A DNA stretch of 64,000 bases from NCBI RefSeq assembly GCF_002940005.1, contig NZ_MDEF01000014.1. The stretch is one strand, 5' to 3'. The notes beneath the pieces are model-generated. The model had not been told where the DNA came from. It ran no database searches and saw nothing but the letters and a program-made list of their open reading frames with translations. The position numbers were made by a program, and so were the translations under genes. Source of the stretch: Xanthomonas hortorum. Its GTDB lineage: Bacteria; Pseudomonadota; Gammaproteobacteria; Xanthomonadales; Xanthomonadaceae. Every line of letters starts with the position of its first letter. The stretch's first letter is position 1. Below are positions 1 through 8,590 of this stretch, piece by piece.

Positions 1-176
1 TCCTTCCAATCGAGGGAAAATAGTGCACCATCAAAGCCTGGGATCAAACACCTAGATGCGATAAGAAGCTTCGTCAGTCGAAGGCATCGCGCCGGTTAAG
101 GTGGCCGTGGCTGATGGGAACCACAAAACCGGCCGCGCCCAACTGGCAGTGAGCACAGTAGTTCTGTTAGTCGCTC
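1..176. repeat. Gene-free window edge with a degraded intergenic repeat
   Basis: I see no convincing gene here. Bases 158-176 read as one end (GTTCTGTTAGTCGCTCT) of the inverted-end intergenic element seen intact at 46944-47084. The reverse complement of roughly 60-176 aligns loosely with that element and with 58741-58840. I therefore read it as a decayed copy lying just downstream of the minus-strand gene that ends at 177. The assignment rests on visual alignment only. Confidence 0.35.
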
Positions 177-866
177 TTAGTCCGCACCGCTGGCCGCACG
201 CCAGCTATGCCACAGCTGCTGCACCGGCGGCGGATACGCCGCCTTCCCGGCGAGTTCGCGCTGCAAGCGCAAACGTGCCAGCCGCGACCATACCCGATGC
301 GGCCGCGCCAACCCAGGCTTGCGCGGCCAGGCCTGCAACAATTGCGCCCGCCATGCGGCGGTCGTCATGCCGCCGGGCGTTGCGCTGTCGCCGGCCACAC
401 GCTGACGTGCGTCCAGCCATTGCACCGCCACCGCCGTGGCATCGCCAGGCTGGTTGCGCGTAAACATCACCGCTTCAACTGCAACCACGGCCTCAGCAAA
501 GGCGCGCAAGGTGTCCAGCGCTTGCTGCAACGATTGCGGCGGCACGCGGGCGTCCTGCATTGCGGGCAAGGTGTCGGCCAATTGCGCCCACGGCGCACGC
601 ACCGGTTCCAGCACGCGCCCCAGCGGATGCCGCGAGCGCTGCTGCGACCAATCGCGCAGCTCCTGCTGCCACCACGCCAGCTTGGCATCGGCCGGCAACG
701 GGTCGCCGGCGATATTCATGATGTCTTCCCATTCCTGCAGCAACGCAAACCAGGCAGCAGCCAGGGGGCGTTGCGGTTGCGGAACGAAAGGCTCGGCAAC
801 CGACCATTCCGGCCAGCGGGTGCGCCATTTGTCGAGAAAACTGTCGAGAGCGCTGGATTGGCTCAT
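177..866 (-). CDS. Squalene/phytoene synthase-like protein, catalytically degenerate
   Basis: A 229-residue mostly helical protein. The segment around residues 45-75, with an AWWQQEL core followed by HPLGRVL, resembles the start of the trans-isoprenyl diphosphate synthase (SQS_PSY) family. I cannot find the two DxxxD metal-binding motifs that a working squalene or phytoene synthase needs, and the protein is shorter than the usual 270-300 residues. It is therefore probably a non-catalytic relative. The start was placed at the internal ATG at 866 because the longer reading (to 920) overlaps the end of gph. It lies 28 bp downstream of gph on the same strand and is probably co-transcribed with gph, ubiG and the deaminase. 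The function is unknown; the family call is moderate. Confidence 0.6.
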   Translation of the reverse strand: MSQSSALDSFLDKWRTRWPEWSVAEPFVPQPQRPLAAAWFALLQEWEDIMNIAGDPLPADAKLAWWQQELRDWSQQRSRHPLGRVLEPVRAPWAQLADTLPAMQDARVPPQSLQQALDTLRAFAEAVVAVEAVMFTRNQPGDATAVAVQWLDARQRVAGDSATPGGMTTAAWRAQLLQAWPRKPGLARPHRVWSRLARLRLQRELAGKAAYPPPVQQLWHSWRAASGAD

Positions 867-894
867 GGCGGGTCCAGAAAAAAACGAAAGAAGA

Positions 895-1560
895 TCAGGG
901 CTGCGGCCACGTCGCGGCATCCCACAACAGTTGCGGCTGCTCGACCAACACGTCGGCCTGCCAACTCAAGGGATCGTCATCGTGCAACCGATAGCCCCAC
1001 AACACTGCCACCGATGGCATCGCTGCCGCGCGTGCGGCCAGGATGTCGCGCTCATCGTCGCCTACGTAAACGCACTGCGCAGGCGCAATGCCGATGCGTT
1101 CGGCAGCTGTCAGCAACGGCAACGGATGCGGCTTGCGCTCGGCCAGCGTATCGCCGCCGATCAACACCGCGCAGCGCTGTTCCCACCCCAGTTGCGGCAG
1201 GATCAGCCGCGCCAGATATTCGGGCTTGTTGGTGACGATGCCCCACACGCACCCCACACGATCCAGCCGCAACAGCAGTTCTTCGACACCCTCGAACAGC
1301 TGCGATTGCGTGCCGATCAAGGCCTCATAGCGACGCAGGAATTCCGGCACCAAGGCATCGCGTGCGTCCGCGTCGAGCTCGGCAAATGCAACCGCCAGCA
1401 TCGCGCGCGAGCCTTTCGACACCACCGGGCGCAGCTGCGCCAACGCGATCGGCGCACGTCCCCGCTCGCTCAGCATCGCGTTGACGGTGGCCAGCATGTC
1501 CGGCGCGCTGTCCAGCAAGGTGCCATCCAGATCGAACAACACCGCACGCGGGAAATTCAT
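895..1560 (-). CDS. gph: Phosphoglycolate phosphatase (HAD family)
   Basis: A cytosolic haloacid-dehalogenase-type phosphatase of 221 residues that converts 2-phosphoglycolate, for example from DNA repair of 3'-phosphoglycolate ends, to glycolate. The N-terminus carries HAD motif I (LFDLDGTLLDS) with the nucleophilic and acid aspartates. Later come the motif II Thr (IVTNKP), a motif III lysine (ERKPHP) and the motif IV acidic patch (VYVGDDERDI). An alternative ATG at 1620 would add 20 residues with no HAD similarity, so the shorter start next to motif I is preferred. It sits between ubiG and the squalene-synthase-like gene. The gph-ubiG pairing is common in gammaproteobacteria, and some such HAD proteins are instead assigned to cell-wall sugar recycling (MupP type); sequence alone does not separate them. 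Confidence 0.85.
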   Translation of the reverse strand: MNFPRAVLFDLDGTLLDSAPDMLATVNAMLSERGRAPIALAQLRPVVSKGSRAMLAVAFAELDADARDALVPEFLRRYEALIGTQSQLFEGVEELLLRLDRVGCVWGIVTNKPEYLARLILPQLGWEQRCAVLIGGDTLAERKPHPLPLLTAAERIGIAPAQCVYVGDDERDILAARAAAMPSVAVLWGYRLHDDDPLSWQADVLVEQPQLLWDAATWPQP

Positions 1561-1638
1561 AGACGCCCCGCCGCTGGACGGCTGCGTCTCGCCATCCGCA
1601 AGGTGGGAATGCGCAGACATCAAGCACGCACCTGCTGT

Positions 1639-1670
1639 TGCCAATCCCGACTCTCCACTCCCCAATCCCT
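1639..1670. repeat. Short dispersed motif (ATCCCGA...CCCCAATCCC)
   Basis: A GGGATTGGG-type sequence (read here on the minus strand) between gph and ubiG. The same wording recurs at 15689-15770 as a full inverted repeat and at 20597-20625. It is a small intergenic repeat family, not a gene. Confidence 0.5.
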
Positions 1671-1675
1671 GCGCG

Positions 1676-2395
1676 TCACGGCTTCACCGCATATGCCAGA
1701 TAATTGACCTCGGTGCGCGACGACAGCCGCGCACGATTGCGCCACGGCTCGTACAACATGCCGCTGACGTCTTCCAGCTGCAGCTCGGCGCTGCGCAACC
1801 ACGCCGCAAGTTCCGCGGGCTTTATGAAATCCTTGTAGTGATGGGTGCCCTTGGGCAGCAACCGCGCGATGTATTCGGCACCGACCACTGCCAGCGCGAA
1901 CGCGGCCGGGGTACGATTGAGTGTGGACAGAAACAGCTTGCCGCCCGGCTTGAGCAGGCTGGCGCAGGCGCGGATGATCGCGGTCGGATCCGGCACGTGC
2001 TCGAGCATTTCCATGCAGGTCACCGCATCGAAACTGCCCGGTTGTTCGGCGGCCAGGTCTTCCACCGATTGCACGCGGTAATCCACCTGCACGCCCGATT
2101 CCAGACTGTGCAGGCGCGCCACCTTGACCAGCTCCGGGGCCAGATCGATCGCGGTGACCTGTGCGCCCAGACGCGCCATCGACTCGCTGAGCAACCCGCC
2201 GCCGCAGCCGACATCGAGCACACGCGCGCCGGCAAGATCCAGCCGCGCGGACACGTAATCCAGACGTACCGGGTTCAGCGCATGCAGCGGCTTCTGCGGG
2301 CCATCGGCATCCCACCAGCGCGTTGCCAGCGCGGCGAATTTATCCAATTCGCTCTGATGAAAATTGCCGGAGGTGGTGTGAGTATTCGGATTCAT
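1676..2395 (-). CDS. ubiG: Ubiquinone biosynthesis O-methyltransferase UbiG
   Basis: A class I SAM-dependent methyltransferase of 239 residues that carries out both O-methylations of the ubiquinone ring, using SAM, at the inner face of the membrane. The SAM-binding motif I reads VLDVGCGGGLLSE, and post-I acidic residues follow (VTAIDLAPE). The N-terminal segment FAALATRWWDADGP with LHALNPVRLDYV is characteristic of UbiG. The C-terminus contains the family's THHYKDFIKPAEL block. The start ATG at 2395 leaves 29 bp to the upstream deaminase gene, so the two are probably in one transcript. Length and motifs match the family closely. Confidence 0.93.
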   Translation of the reverse strand: MNPNTHTTSGNFHQSELDKFAALATRWWDADGPQKPLHALNPVRLDYVSARLDLAGARVLDVGCGGGLLSESMARLGAQVTAIDLAPELVKVARLHSLESGVQVDYRVQSVEDLAAEQPGSFDAVTCMEMLEHVPDPTAIIRACASLLKPGGKLFLSTLNRTPAAFALAVVGAEYIARLLPKGTHHYKDFIKPAELAAWLRSAELQLEDVSGMLYEPWRNRARLSSRTEVNYLAYAVKP

Positions 2396-2424
2396 GCGGA
2401 GCTCCGTGTTGCGATGACGCGCGC

Positions 2425-3762
2425 TCAGGCGCGGACGGTGCGGATGCGGTCGCGCCACTGCCGCGCATTGGCGACCAGGGCGGCGATATCCATGTCGACC
2501 AGCTCGCGCTGCACCAGTTTGGGTTTGCCGGCGATCCACACATCGGTGACCTGATGGCGGCCGGCCGAATAGATCAGTTGCGACAGCACATGATGCAGCG
2601 GCTGGGTCTCCAGTGCAGACAGATCCACGCAGACCAGATCGGCCTGCTTGCCGATTTCGATCGAGCCGATCTTGTCGCCGAAGCCCAACGCGCGCGCGCC
2701 GCCCAGCGTAGCCGCACGCAAGGTGGTGGCCGCATCCAGCGCAGTGGCATCGTTGGCCACCGCTTTGGCCAGAATGGCAGCGGTGCGGTTCTCGCTGAAC
2801 ATGTCCAGATCGTTGTTGCTGGCGCAGCCGTCGGTGCCGATGGCCAGGTTCACGCCGGCACGTTGCAGCGCGCAGGCCGGGCAAAACCCAGAGGCCAGCT
2901 TGAGATTGGATTCTGGGCAATGCACCACGCTCACGCCCCGCTCGGCGCACAGATGGATTTCCGCCTCGGTGAGCTGGGTCATGTGCACGGCGATCAGGCG
3001 GTCGTTGACCAGGCCCAACCGATCCAGACGCGCCAGCGGACGCTGCCCGTATTGCTTGATCGAATCGGCCACTTCCTGCGCGGTCTCGTGCGTATGCAGA
3101 TGCACCGGCAGGTCGAGCTGGTCGGCCAGCATGCGCACCCGTTCGAAATTGGCATCGTTCACCGTGTATGGCGCATGCGGCGCAAACGCGGTGCTGATCA
3201 GCGGATCGTCGCGCCATTGGTCGTGCAACTCACCGGCACGCGCGAAGTATTCGTCGTCCGACGAGGCCCACGCGGTGGGGAAATCGATGATCACCGCGCC
3301 CACCAGCGCGCGGAAGCCATGCTGCTTGTAGACCGCCGCCTGCACATCGGCGAAGAAGTAATTTTCGTTGACGCAGGTGGTGCCGCCACGCAGCATCTCG
3401 GCGATCGCCAGCGTGGTGCCGTCGGCCACGAACTCCGGCCCGATCACCGCCGCTTCCACCGGCCAGATGTGCTGCTGCAGCCACACCATCAGCGGCAGAT
3501 CGTCGGCAATGCCGCGTAGCAGCGTCATCGGGTTATGCGTGTGCGCGTTGACCAGGCCCGGCATCAGCGCCGCCTCCGGGCGGGAGACGGTCTGCTTCGG
3601 CGCAAACCGTGCGCGTGCTTCGGCAACTGGCAGGATCGCCACGATGGCGCCGTTGCTGACCGCCACCGCGTGGTCTTCGAGCACCACCGCATGCGGTTCG
3701 ATCGGCACCACGTAGCCGGCCTCGATCAACAGGTCGCACGCTTCGGGAGGGGCATTGGTCAT
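2425..3762 (-). CDS. mtaD: 5-methylthioadenosine/S-adenosylhomocysteine deaminase
   Basis: An amidohydrolase-superfamily enzyme of about 445 residues. MTA/SAH deaminases convert methylthioadenosine or S-adenosylhomocysteine to their inosyl forms. Visible features are the metal-binding HTH in the GLVNAHTHNP segment near residue 75, a second histidine in LPVHLHTHET, a later catalytic His region (VVHCPESNLKLASG) and the metal-ligand Asp in LAIGTDGCASNN. That set fits the ATZ/TRZ subgroup that contains MtaD. The placement upstream of ubiG, an SAM user that generates SAH, is consistent. An ATG at 3774 would add four residues; neither start has a strong ribosome binding site. A guanine or other deaminase role cannot be ruled out. 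Confidence 0.85.
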   Translation of the reverse strand: MTNAPPEACDLLIEAGYVVPIEPHAVVLEDHAVAVSNGAIVAILPVAEARARFAPKQTVSRPEAALMPGLVNAHTHNPMTLLRGIADDLPLMVWLQQHIWPVEAAVIGPEFVADGTTLAIAEMLRGGTTCVNENYFFADVQAAVYKQHGFRALVGAVIIDFPTAWASSDDEYFARAGELHDQWRDDPLISTAFAPHAPYTVNDANFERVRMLADQLDLPVHLHTHETAQEVADSIKQYGQRPLARLDRLGLVNDRLIAVHMTQLTEAEIHLCAERGVSVVHCPESNLKLASGFCPACALQRAGVNLAIGTDGCASNNDLDMFSENRTAAILAKAVANDATALDAATTLRAATLGGARALGFGDKIGSIEIGKQADLVCVDLSALETQPLHHVLSQLIYSAGRHQVTDVWIAGKPKLVQRELVDMDIAALVANARQWRDRIRTVRA

Positions 3763-3780
3763 GAGCGGATCCATAAAGGG

Positions 3781-4629
3781 TTAGTTGTCGAACGGCCAGT
3801 TGGTATCGCCGCCGGCCACAGCCACATAGCGCTGGCCGTTGTAGCGCAGCACCTGGCGCACGCGACGGGTGCGTTCGGTAATGGTGTCGCTGTCAGCTAC
3901 GTTTTCTGCGGTAGATACGTTGGCTGTCAGCACGATGTCCGCATAGCCGGCATGTCCCTGCGGTGCCATGCTCAGGCTCAGATTGGCGACTTCGGTGATC
4001 ACATCGCTCTTCCCCACACTGCACGGCTCGCCTTTCACACGTTGCCACGCATAGAGATCGCGTTGCAGTACCGGGCGCAAGCTGCGCCCCTCGCGCACCA
4101 GCAAGGTCAATGCCTGATTGCTGTAAAAATCCGGGCAGCTGGGCCCGTGCGCGGCGCTATGTATCACCACGCCGATCGCACGCACGCCCTTGGCCAGGTC
4201 GTAGCGCGCGGTATCCAGACGCAGACTGTCTGCATCGAGTTCGAAGGCGGCGTCCTCACCCATGTCCTGCGCGTAGAACGCCAGCACCTTGCCGCTGGCC
4301 GCATCGAGCATGGCCACGCGCAACTCAATGTCGCGCTCGCCAGGCACGGTGTGGGCGTCGCCAGCAAATGCGATTGCCGCCAGCCGGATCGCCGTATCGT
4401 TCGGCCACGGCTTGCAGGTCTGGGCCACCGCACGCTCGACCGGCACCGTGGCTGCCGCGCCGCCCACGACGCCGGAGGTTGCAATGGCCGCAACGGCGGC
4501 CACGTCACCGGCGCCGCAGGTTGCGGCAGCCGATTGCGCCAAGGCCGGGCACGCCGCGAGCGCCGCCCACAGCCCCACCAGGACACCGGCACTGCGTACC
4601 GCTCGACCAGGCCAGCGTCCCGGGCGCAT
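3781..4629 (-). CDS. Secreted protein of unknown function
   Basis: A 282-residue protein with a clear Sec signal peptide: basic N-terminus MRPGRWPGR, hydrophobic core AGVLVGLWAALAA, then cleavage near ALAQS. I do not recognise the mature domain. It contains several cysteines (around TCGAG, QTCKPW, PSCPD and EPCSVG) that could form disulphides in the periplasm, and a C-terminus rich in beta-type residues (RQVLRYNGQRYVAV). The gene starts 5 bp after the end of efp and ends 18 bp before the deaminase gene, so it may be read from the efp promoter. An open frame continues upstream to 5235, but that part is antisense-frame noise over efp. Confident as a gene, no function offered. Confidence 0.75.
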   Translation of the reverse strand: MRPGRWPGRAVRSAGVLVGLWAALAACPALAQSAAATCGAGDVAAVAAIATSGVVGGAAATVPVERAVAQTCKPWPNDTAIRLAAIAFAGDAHTVPGERDIELRVAMLDAASGKVLAFYAQDMGEDAAFELDADSLRLDTARYDLAKGVRAIGVVIHSAAHGPSCPDFYSNQALTLLVREGRSLRPVLQRDLYAWQRVKGEPCSVGKSDVITEVANLSLSMAPQGHAGYADIVLTANVSTAENVADSDTITERTRRVRQVLRYNGQRYVAVAGGDTNWPFDN

Positions 4630-4634
4630 CCGGC

Positions 4635-5201
4635 TTACTTGACGCGCGCCGAGTATTCGCCCGAACGCGTATCGACCTTGATGATTTCGTCCTGGTTGAC
4701 GAACAACGGCACGCGCACCACCGCGCCGGTTTCCAGCGTCGCCGGCTTGCCGCCGCCGCCGGAGGTATCGCCACGCACGCCCGGGTCGGTCTCGGTGATC
4801 TTGAGCTCGACGAAGTTCGGCGGCTGCACCCAGATCGGCGCGCCGTTCCACAACGTCACGATGCAGTCTTCCTCGCCCTTGAGCCACTTCTCGGCGCCGC
4901 CCATGCCGGCCTTGTCGGTCTGCACCTGCTCGAAGGTTTCCGGGTCCATGAAATGCCAGTACTCGCCATCGTTGTACAGGTAACGCATGTCGGTATCGAC
5001 GACGTCGGCCACTTCCACGTCGTCGGTCGCCTTCATGGTCATTTCGACCACGCGACCGGACTTGATGAAGCGGTACTTCATGCGGGTAAAGGCCTGGCCC
5101 TTGCCCGGCTTGACGTATTCGGTCTCGGTGATGGCCGCCGGCTCGTTGTTGACCAGGATCTTCATGCCGTTCTTGACGTCGTTCATGCCAACAGTGGCCA
5201 T
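4635..5201 (-). CDS. efp: Translation elongation factor P
   Basis: EF-P of 188 residues, the same length as in E. coli. It binds between the P and E sites of the ribosome and relieves stalling at proline runs. The three beta-barrel layout is intact, and the modified loop reads VKPGKGQAF with the acceptor lysine at residue 34, the position lysylated by the EpmA/EpmB pathway. epmB lies directly upstream in the opposite direction, which supports beta-lysyl modification here rather than rhamnosylation (EarP-type EF-P has arginine at this place). The start ATG at 5201 is preceded by a GGAGC ribosome binding site. A perfect 11-bp inverted repeat lies 24-50 nt upstream. Confidence 0.95.
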   Translation of the reverse strand: MATVGMNDVKNGMKILVNNEPAAITETEYVKPGKGQAFTRMKYRFIKSGRVVEMTMKATDDVEVADVVDTDMRYLYNDGEYWHFMDPETFEQVQTDKAGMGGAEKWLKGEEDCIVTLWNGAPIWVQPPNFVELKITETDPGVRGDTSGGGGKPATLETGAVVRVPLFVNQDEIIKVDTRSGEYSARVK

Positions 5202-5224
5202 GGTGCAGCTCCTCGATAAGACCA

Positions 5225-5251
5225 CGACCTGCCACAGGCCGTGGCAGGTCG
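5225..5251. promoter_or_regulatory. Perfect 11-bp inverted repeat between efp and epmB
   Basis: CGACCTGCCAC, five bases (AGGCC), then GTGGCAGGTCG. It lies 24-50 nt before the efp ATG. On the minus strand a possible -10 (TCTAAT) lies just upstream of it, near 5254-5259, so the palindrome would cover the efp transcription start. It could be a protein operator or an mRNA hairpin in the efp leader. Confidence 0.5.
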
Positions 5252-5304
5252 GATTAGAATGGGGCGCCCGCCGCAACCGGCGGGCATTGGTTTTGTGACC
5301 GCAC

Positions 5305-6333
5305 ATGATACCCGCAGCCCCCCTCGCCTTACAGCCATCTCAGCCCTCCACCCTGCAGTCGCCCCGCTGGCAGCAGCAGTGGCGCGATGCCGTGCGCGAC
5401 CCACGCGAGCTACTGGCGCTGCTGGGCCTGGACGCGGCGGCTGCCGGCATCAGCGCAGAGGCAGCCGCCCAGTTCCCGCTGCGGGTGCCGCGCGCGTTCG
5501 TGGCGCGCATGCGCCGTGGCGACCTGCACGACCCATTGCTGCGCCAGGTGCTGCCGCTGGATGCCGAAATGCGGCTGGTGCCGGGCTTCGGCCTGGATGC
5601 GGTCGGCGATGGCGCCGCCAAGACCGCAGACGGCGTGATCCAGAAATACCGCGGGCGCGCCCTGCTGATCGCCACTGGCAGCTGCGCGGTGCACTGCCGC
5701 TACTGCTTCCGCCGCCACTTCCCGTACGCCGAGGAAACCGCCGCGCGTGATGGATGGCGCGAGGCGGTGGCCGCGATCGCCGCCGACCCCGGCATCGACG
5801 AAGTGCTGCTGTCCGGCGGCGACCCGCTATCGCTGGCCACCAGCAAACTGGCCGAACTCACCGACGCGCTGGCCGCCATCGGGCACATCAAACGCCTGCG
5901 CATCCATAGCCGGCTGCCGGTGGTGCTGCCCGAGCGCGTCGATGCGCCGCTGCTGGCCTGGCTGCGCAGCCTGCCCTGGCCGGTAGCCTTTGTGATACAC
6001 GCCAACCACGCCAACGAATTCGACGCCGAAGTGGACGCCGCCATGCATGCCCTGCGCGAGGCCGGCGCGCAACTGCTCAACCAGGCCGTGCTGCTGCGCG
6101 GGGTCAACGACAGCGTGGACGCACTTGCCGCGTTGAGCGAGCGCAGCTTCGCAGCGGGCGTACTGCCTTACTACCTGCACCAGCTCGACCGGGTTGCAGG
6201 GGTTGCGCATTTCGAAGTGGACGATGCACATGCACGCGCCCTGCATACCGAACTGGCCACGCGTCTGTCGGGTTATCTGGTGCCGCGCCTGGTGCGCGAG
6301 ATTCCTGGCGATACCGGAAAGCGGCCGCTGTAA
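5305..6333 (+). CDS. epmB: EF-P beta-lysylation protein EpmB (lysine 2,3-aminomutase family)
   Basis: A radical-SAM, PLP-dependent aminomutase of 342 residues that makes (R)-beta-lysine for EpmA to attach to EF-P. The radical-SAM cluster motif is C127-x3-C131-x2-C134 (CAVHCRYC), followed by FRRHFPY as in KamA/YjeK proteins. SGGDPL downstream contributes to SAM binding, and a C-terminal lysine within PRLVREIPGD...K is a candidate PLP anchor. It is transcribed divergently from efp, with 103 bp between start codons. The epmA partner is not in this window. The length matches E. coli YjeK. Confidence 0.93.
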   Translation: MIPAAPLALQPSQPSTLQSPRWQQQWRDAVRDPRELLALLGLDAAAAGISAEAAAQFPLRVPRAFVARMRRGDLHDPLLRQVLPLDAEMRLVPGFGLDAVGDGAAKTADGVIQKYRGRALLIATGSCAVHCRYCFRRHFPYAEETAARDGWREAVAAIAADPGIDEVLLSGGDPLSLATSKLAELTDALAAIGHIKRLRIHSRLPVVLPERVDAPLLAWLRSLPWPVAFVIHANHANEFDAEVDAAMHALREAGAQLLNQAVLLRGVNDSVDALAALSERSFAAGVLPYYLHQLDRVAGVAHFEVDDAHARALHTELATRLSGYLVPRLVREIPGDTGKRPL

Positions 6334-6362
6334 TCACGACCGCAATGGGCGCTGGCGTGCAA

Positions 6363-6432
6363 CGTAGGAGCGCCCCTGGGCGCGACGAAGCCTTCCCAGT
6401 AACGCCCCATCGCGCGCAGGCACGCTCCTACG
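6363..6432. repeat. REP-like palindrome between convergent genes
   Basis: A 70-bp imperfect inverted repeat bounded by CGTAGGAGCG and CGCTCCTACG, with an inner GCGCGACGAAGCC and CCCCATCGCGCG. A second copy with the same outer arms lies at 11303-11371. Both sit between convergent genes (here epmB and the GGDEF-EAL gene), as REP elements typically do. It may also act as a bidirectional transcription stop. Confidence 0.65.
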
Positions 6433-6472
6433 CACCGCGCCACGGCACGTTAAACCAACCTACGCACGCCAC

Positions 6473-8590
6473 TCACCCCGCCGCGATCAGCTTGACCAAA
6501 TCGGCCGGGCTCAGCGGCCTGCTGAACCAGTAGCCCTGGCCCAGGTCGCAGCCGCGATCGCGCAACAGATTGAATTGCGCTTCCTGCTCGATCCCCTCGG
6601 CCACCACCGTGATGCCCAGCGAATGCGCCATGCCGATGATGGCGGTGGTCAGCGCCAGATCGTCCGGGTCGCGCTGCAGGTCGGCAATGAAACTCTTGTC
6701 GATCTTGACCCCGTCCACCGGCACCTGGCGCAGATGGCTCAAACCGGAGAACCCGGTGCCGAAGTCGTCCAGCCACACCTTCACCCCGGTGCGGTGCAAC
6801 TGATCGAGCAGGCTGGCGGCCATCATTTCGTCGCCGATCACTGCGGTTTCGGTCAGTTCCAGATGCAGGCGTGCGGCCGGCAATCCGGATTCGGCCAGGC
6901 ACTCGGCCACGGTGTCGATCAGGTCGCCACTGCGCAATTGACGCGGTGAGACGTTGACCGAGATGAACAAGCCCTCCCCCACGTCCGGCCATTGCGCCGC
7001 TTCCAGGCAGGCCGCGCGCAGCACCTTGGGGCCGATCACTTCGATCAGGCCGCTCTGCTCGGCGATATCGATAAAGGTGGACGGCGGAATCGTGCCGAGC
7101 GCCGGATGCTGCCAGCGCAGCAACACCTCCACACCGACCAGCACACGGTCGATGGTGCGGTAGATCGGTTGATAGACCAGGCGCAGCTCGTCGCGCTCCC
7201 AGGCGCCGCGCAGCTCGTGCTCCATATGCACACGGCGCTCCACCGCATGATCGGCGGCGCGGCTGTAGAAACGATGGCAATTCTTGCCGGCGACCTTGGC
7301 CTGGTACATCGCAATGTCGCCATTCTTCAACAGCGCGGTGGCGTCGTTGGCATCGTCCGGGAACAACGTGATGCCGATCGAGGTGCCCAGGAACACTTCG
7401 CGGCCCTGCACATTCAACGGCCGGCTCAACTCGTGCACCAACCGGTCTGCGAGCTGGGCGGCCAGCAGCGTGACATCGCCGCTCTGCAGCAGGATCACGA
7501 ACTCGTCGCCGCCGAAGCGCGCCAGAATCGCATCGTCGCCACCCAATGCACCCACCGCCCGGCTGATACGGCTGGCGAACTGCAGCAGCGCCTCATCGCC
7601 GGCCTCGTGCCCAAGCGTGTCGTTGACGCGTTTGAAGTCGTCGATATCGGCAAACAGCAGCGCCAGTTTGCTGTCGGTGCTGCGCGCGGTATTGAGCAGG
7701 TGGTCCAGGCCTTCGCGAAAGCCCAGCCGGTTGGTCAGCCCGGTCAGCGCGTCGGTATAGGCCATGTGGCGCACCTCGCGATCGTGCCGGGCGATGCTCT
7801 CGCTCATGCGCCCGAACGCGGACATCAGCTCGCCGATTTCGTCGTTGCGGGGATGCGGCGGCAGTTGCACTGCGTAATCGCCGCGCTCGATCTGCTTGGC
7901 CGCTGCAGCCAGCAAGCGCACCGGCGCCACCAGCGTGCGCTGCACGTAGATGGCCAGCAACACACCCAACGCGACCAATGCAGCCAGCAGCACCAGTAGC
8001 CAGCCAAGATCGCGCTTGCCGATCGCGTTGAGGTTTTGCACCAGGGTCAGATTCGCGCCGGACTCGATCTTGCGTACCCGCTCGCGCGACATGCCCACGC
8101 GCACGCCGCCGATGCGCTGGTCGCCGATCTTGATCGGCACCGTCACATCCAGCACCTCAGGCGAGGATTGCAGCAGCATGGTGCGCGCGCTGGCCGCCTT
8201 GGCCGCCAGCGGGTCGTTCATCGTCTGACCGTAACGCTGCAAAGTCGGCGTGCCGTCGTGCACCAGACGGCCACGTCGGTCGAACACCAGCACGTAACTC
8301 ACCACCTGCTGACGCGAGGCGTTGCGCACCAATGCACCCACCGCTCCCAGATCGGAGTAGTACAGCGGATTGGCCAGGCCGGCCGCCAGTTCGGTGGCCA
8401 GTGTTTCGCCACGCGAGCGCAGGCTGCGATCGAACAGCTCGTGCAGGATCTGGGCACTGAGCCCGCGCACCTCGCGCTGCATCGCGCTCTGGCGCTGCAG
8501 CAACGAGGCCAGAATCGCGCCGACCAGCAGCAGCGTCAGCGCCATCACCAACAGAAAACGTGCCTGCAACCCAAAGCGCACCTGAGTCAT
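6473..8590 (-). CDS. Membrane-bound GGDEF-EAL cyclic-di-GMP protein
   Basis: A 705-residue inner-membrane signalling protein. Transmembrane segment 1 lies at about 10-31, followed by a periplasmic region to about 195, transmembrane segment 2 at about 196-216 and a HAMP-like segment to about 270. Then comes a GGDEF domain with an intact RFGGDEF (359-364) and an EAL domain in which the signature is EVL (488-490). The EAL domain keeps NVSPRQL, ELTET, DDFGTGFS and KIDKSFI blocks and AEGIE, so phosphodiesterase activity is plausible. Both synthesis and breakdown of c-di-GMP are possible. Its start overlaps the stop of the PhnD-like gene by 4 bp (ATGA), which indicates translational coupling and suggests that the binding protein supplies the ligand signal to the periplasmic part. 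Confidence 0.9.
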   Translation of the reverse strand: MTQVRFGLQARFLLVMALTLLLVGAILASLLQRQSAMQREVRGLSAQILHELFDRSLRSRGETLATELAAGLANPLYYSDLGAVGALVRNASRQQVVSYVLVFDRRGRLVHDGTPTLQRYGQTMNDPLAAKAASARTMLLQSSPEVLDVTVPIKIGDQRIGGVRVGMSRERVRKIESGANLTLVQNLNAIGKRDLGWLLVLLAALVALGVLLAIYVQRTLVAPVRLLAAAAKQIERGDYAVQLPPHPRNDEIGELMSAFGRMSESIARHDREVRHMAYTDALTGLTNRLGFREGLDHLLNTARSTDSKLALLFADIDDFKRVNDTLGHEAGDEALLQFASRISRAVGALGGDDAILARFGGDEFVILLQSGDVTLLAAQLADRLVHELSRPLNVQGREVFLGTSIGITLFPDDANDATALLKNGDIAMYQAKVAGKNCHRFYSRAADHAVERRVHMEHELRGAWERDELRLVYQPIYRTIDRVLVGVEVLLRWQHPALGTIPPSTFIDIAEQSGLIEVIGPKVLRAACLEAAQWPDVGEGLFISVNVSPRQLRSGDLIDTVAECLAESGLPAARLHLELTETAVIGDEMMAASLLDQLHRTGVKVWLDDFGTGFSGLSHLRQVPVDGVKIDKSFIADLQRDPDDLALTTAIIGMAHSLGITVVAEGIEQEAQFNLLRDRGCDLGQGYWFSRPLSPADLVKLIAAG

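Noticed and set aside
3781..5235. 484-codon fusion of efp region with the secreted protein
   Set aside because: The upstream half is out of frame with efp and lacks any domain; the real start is the signal-peptide ATG at 4629.
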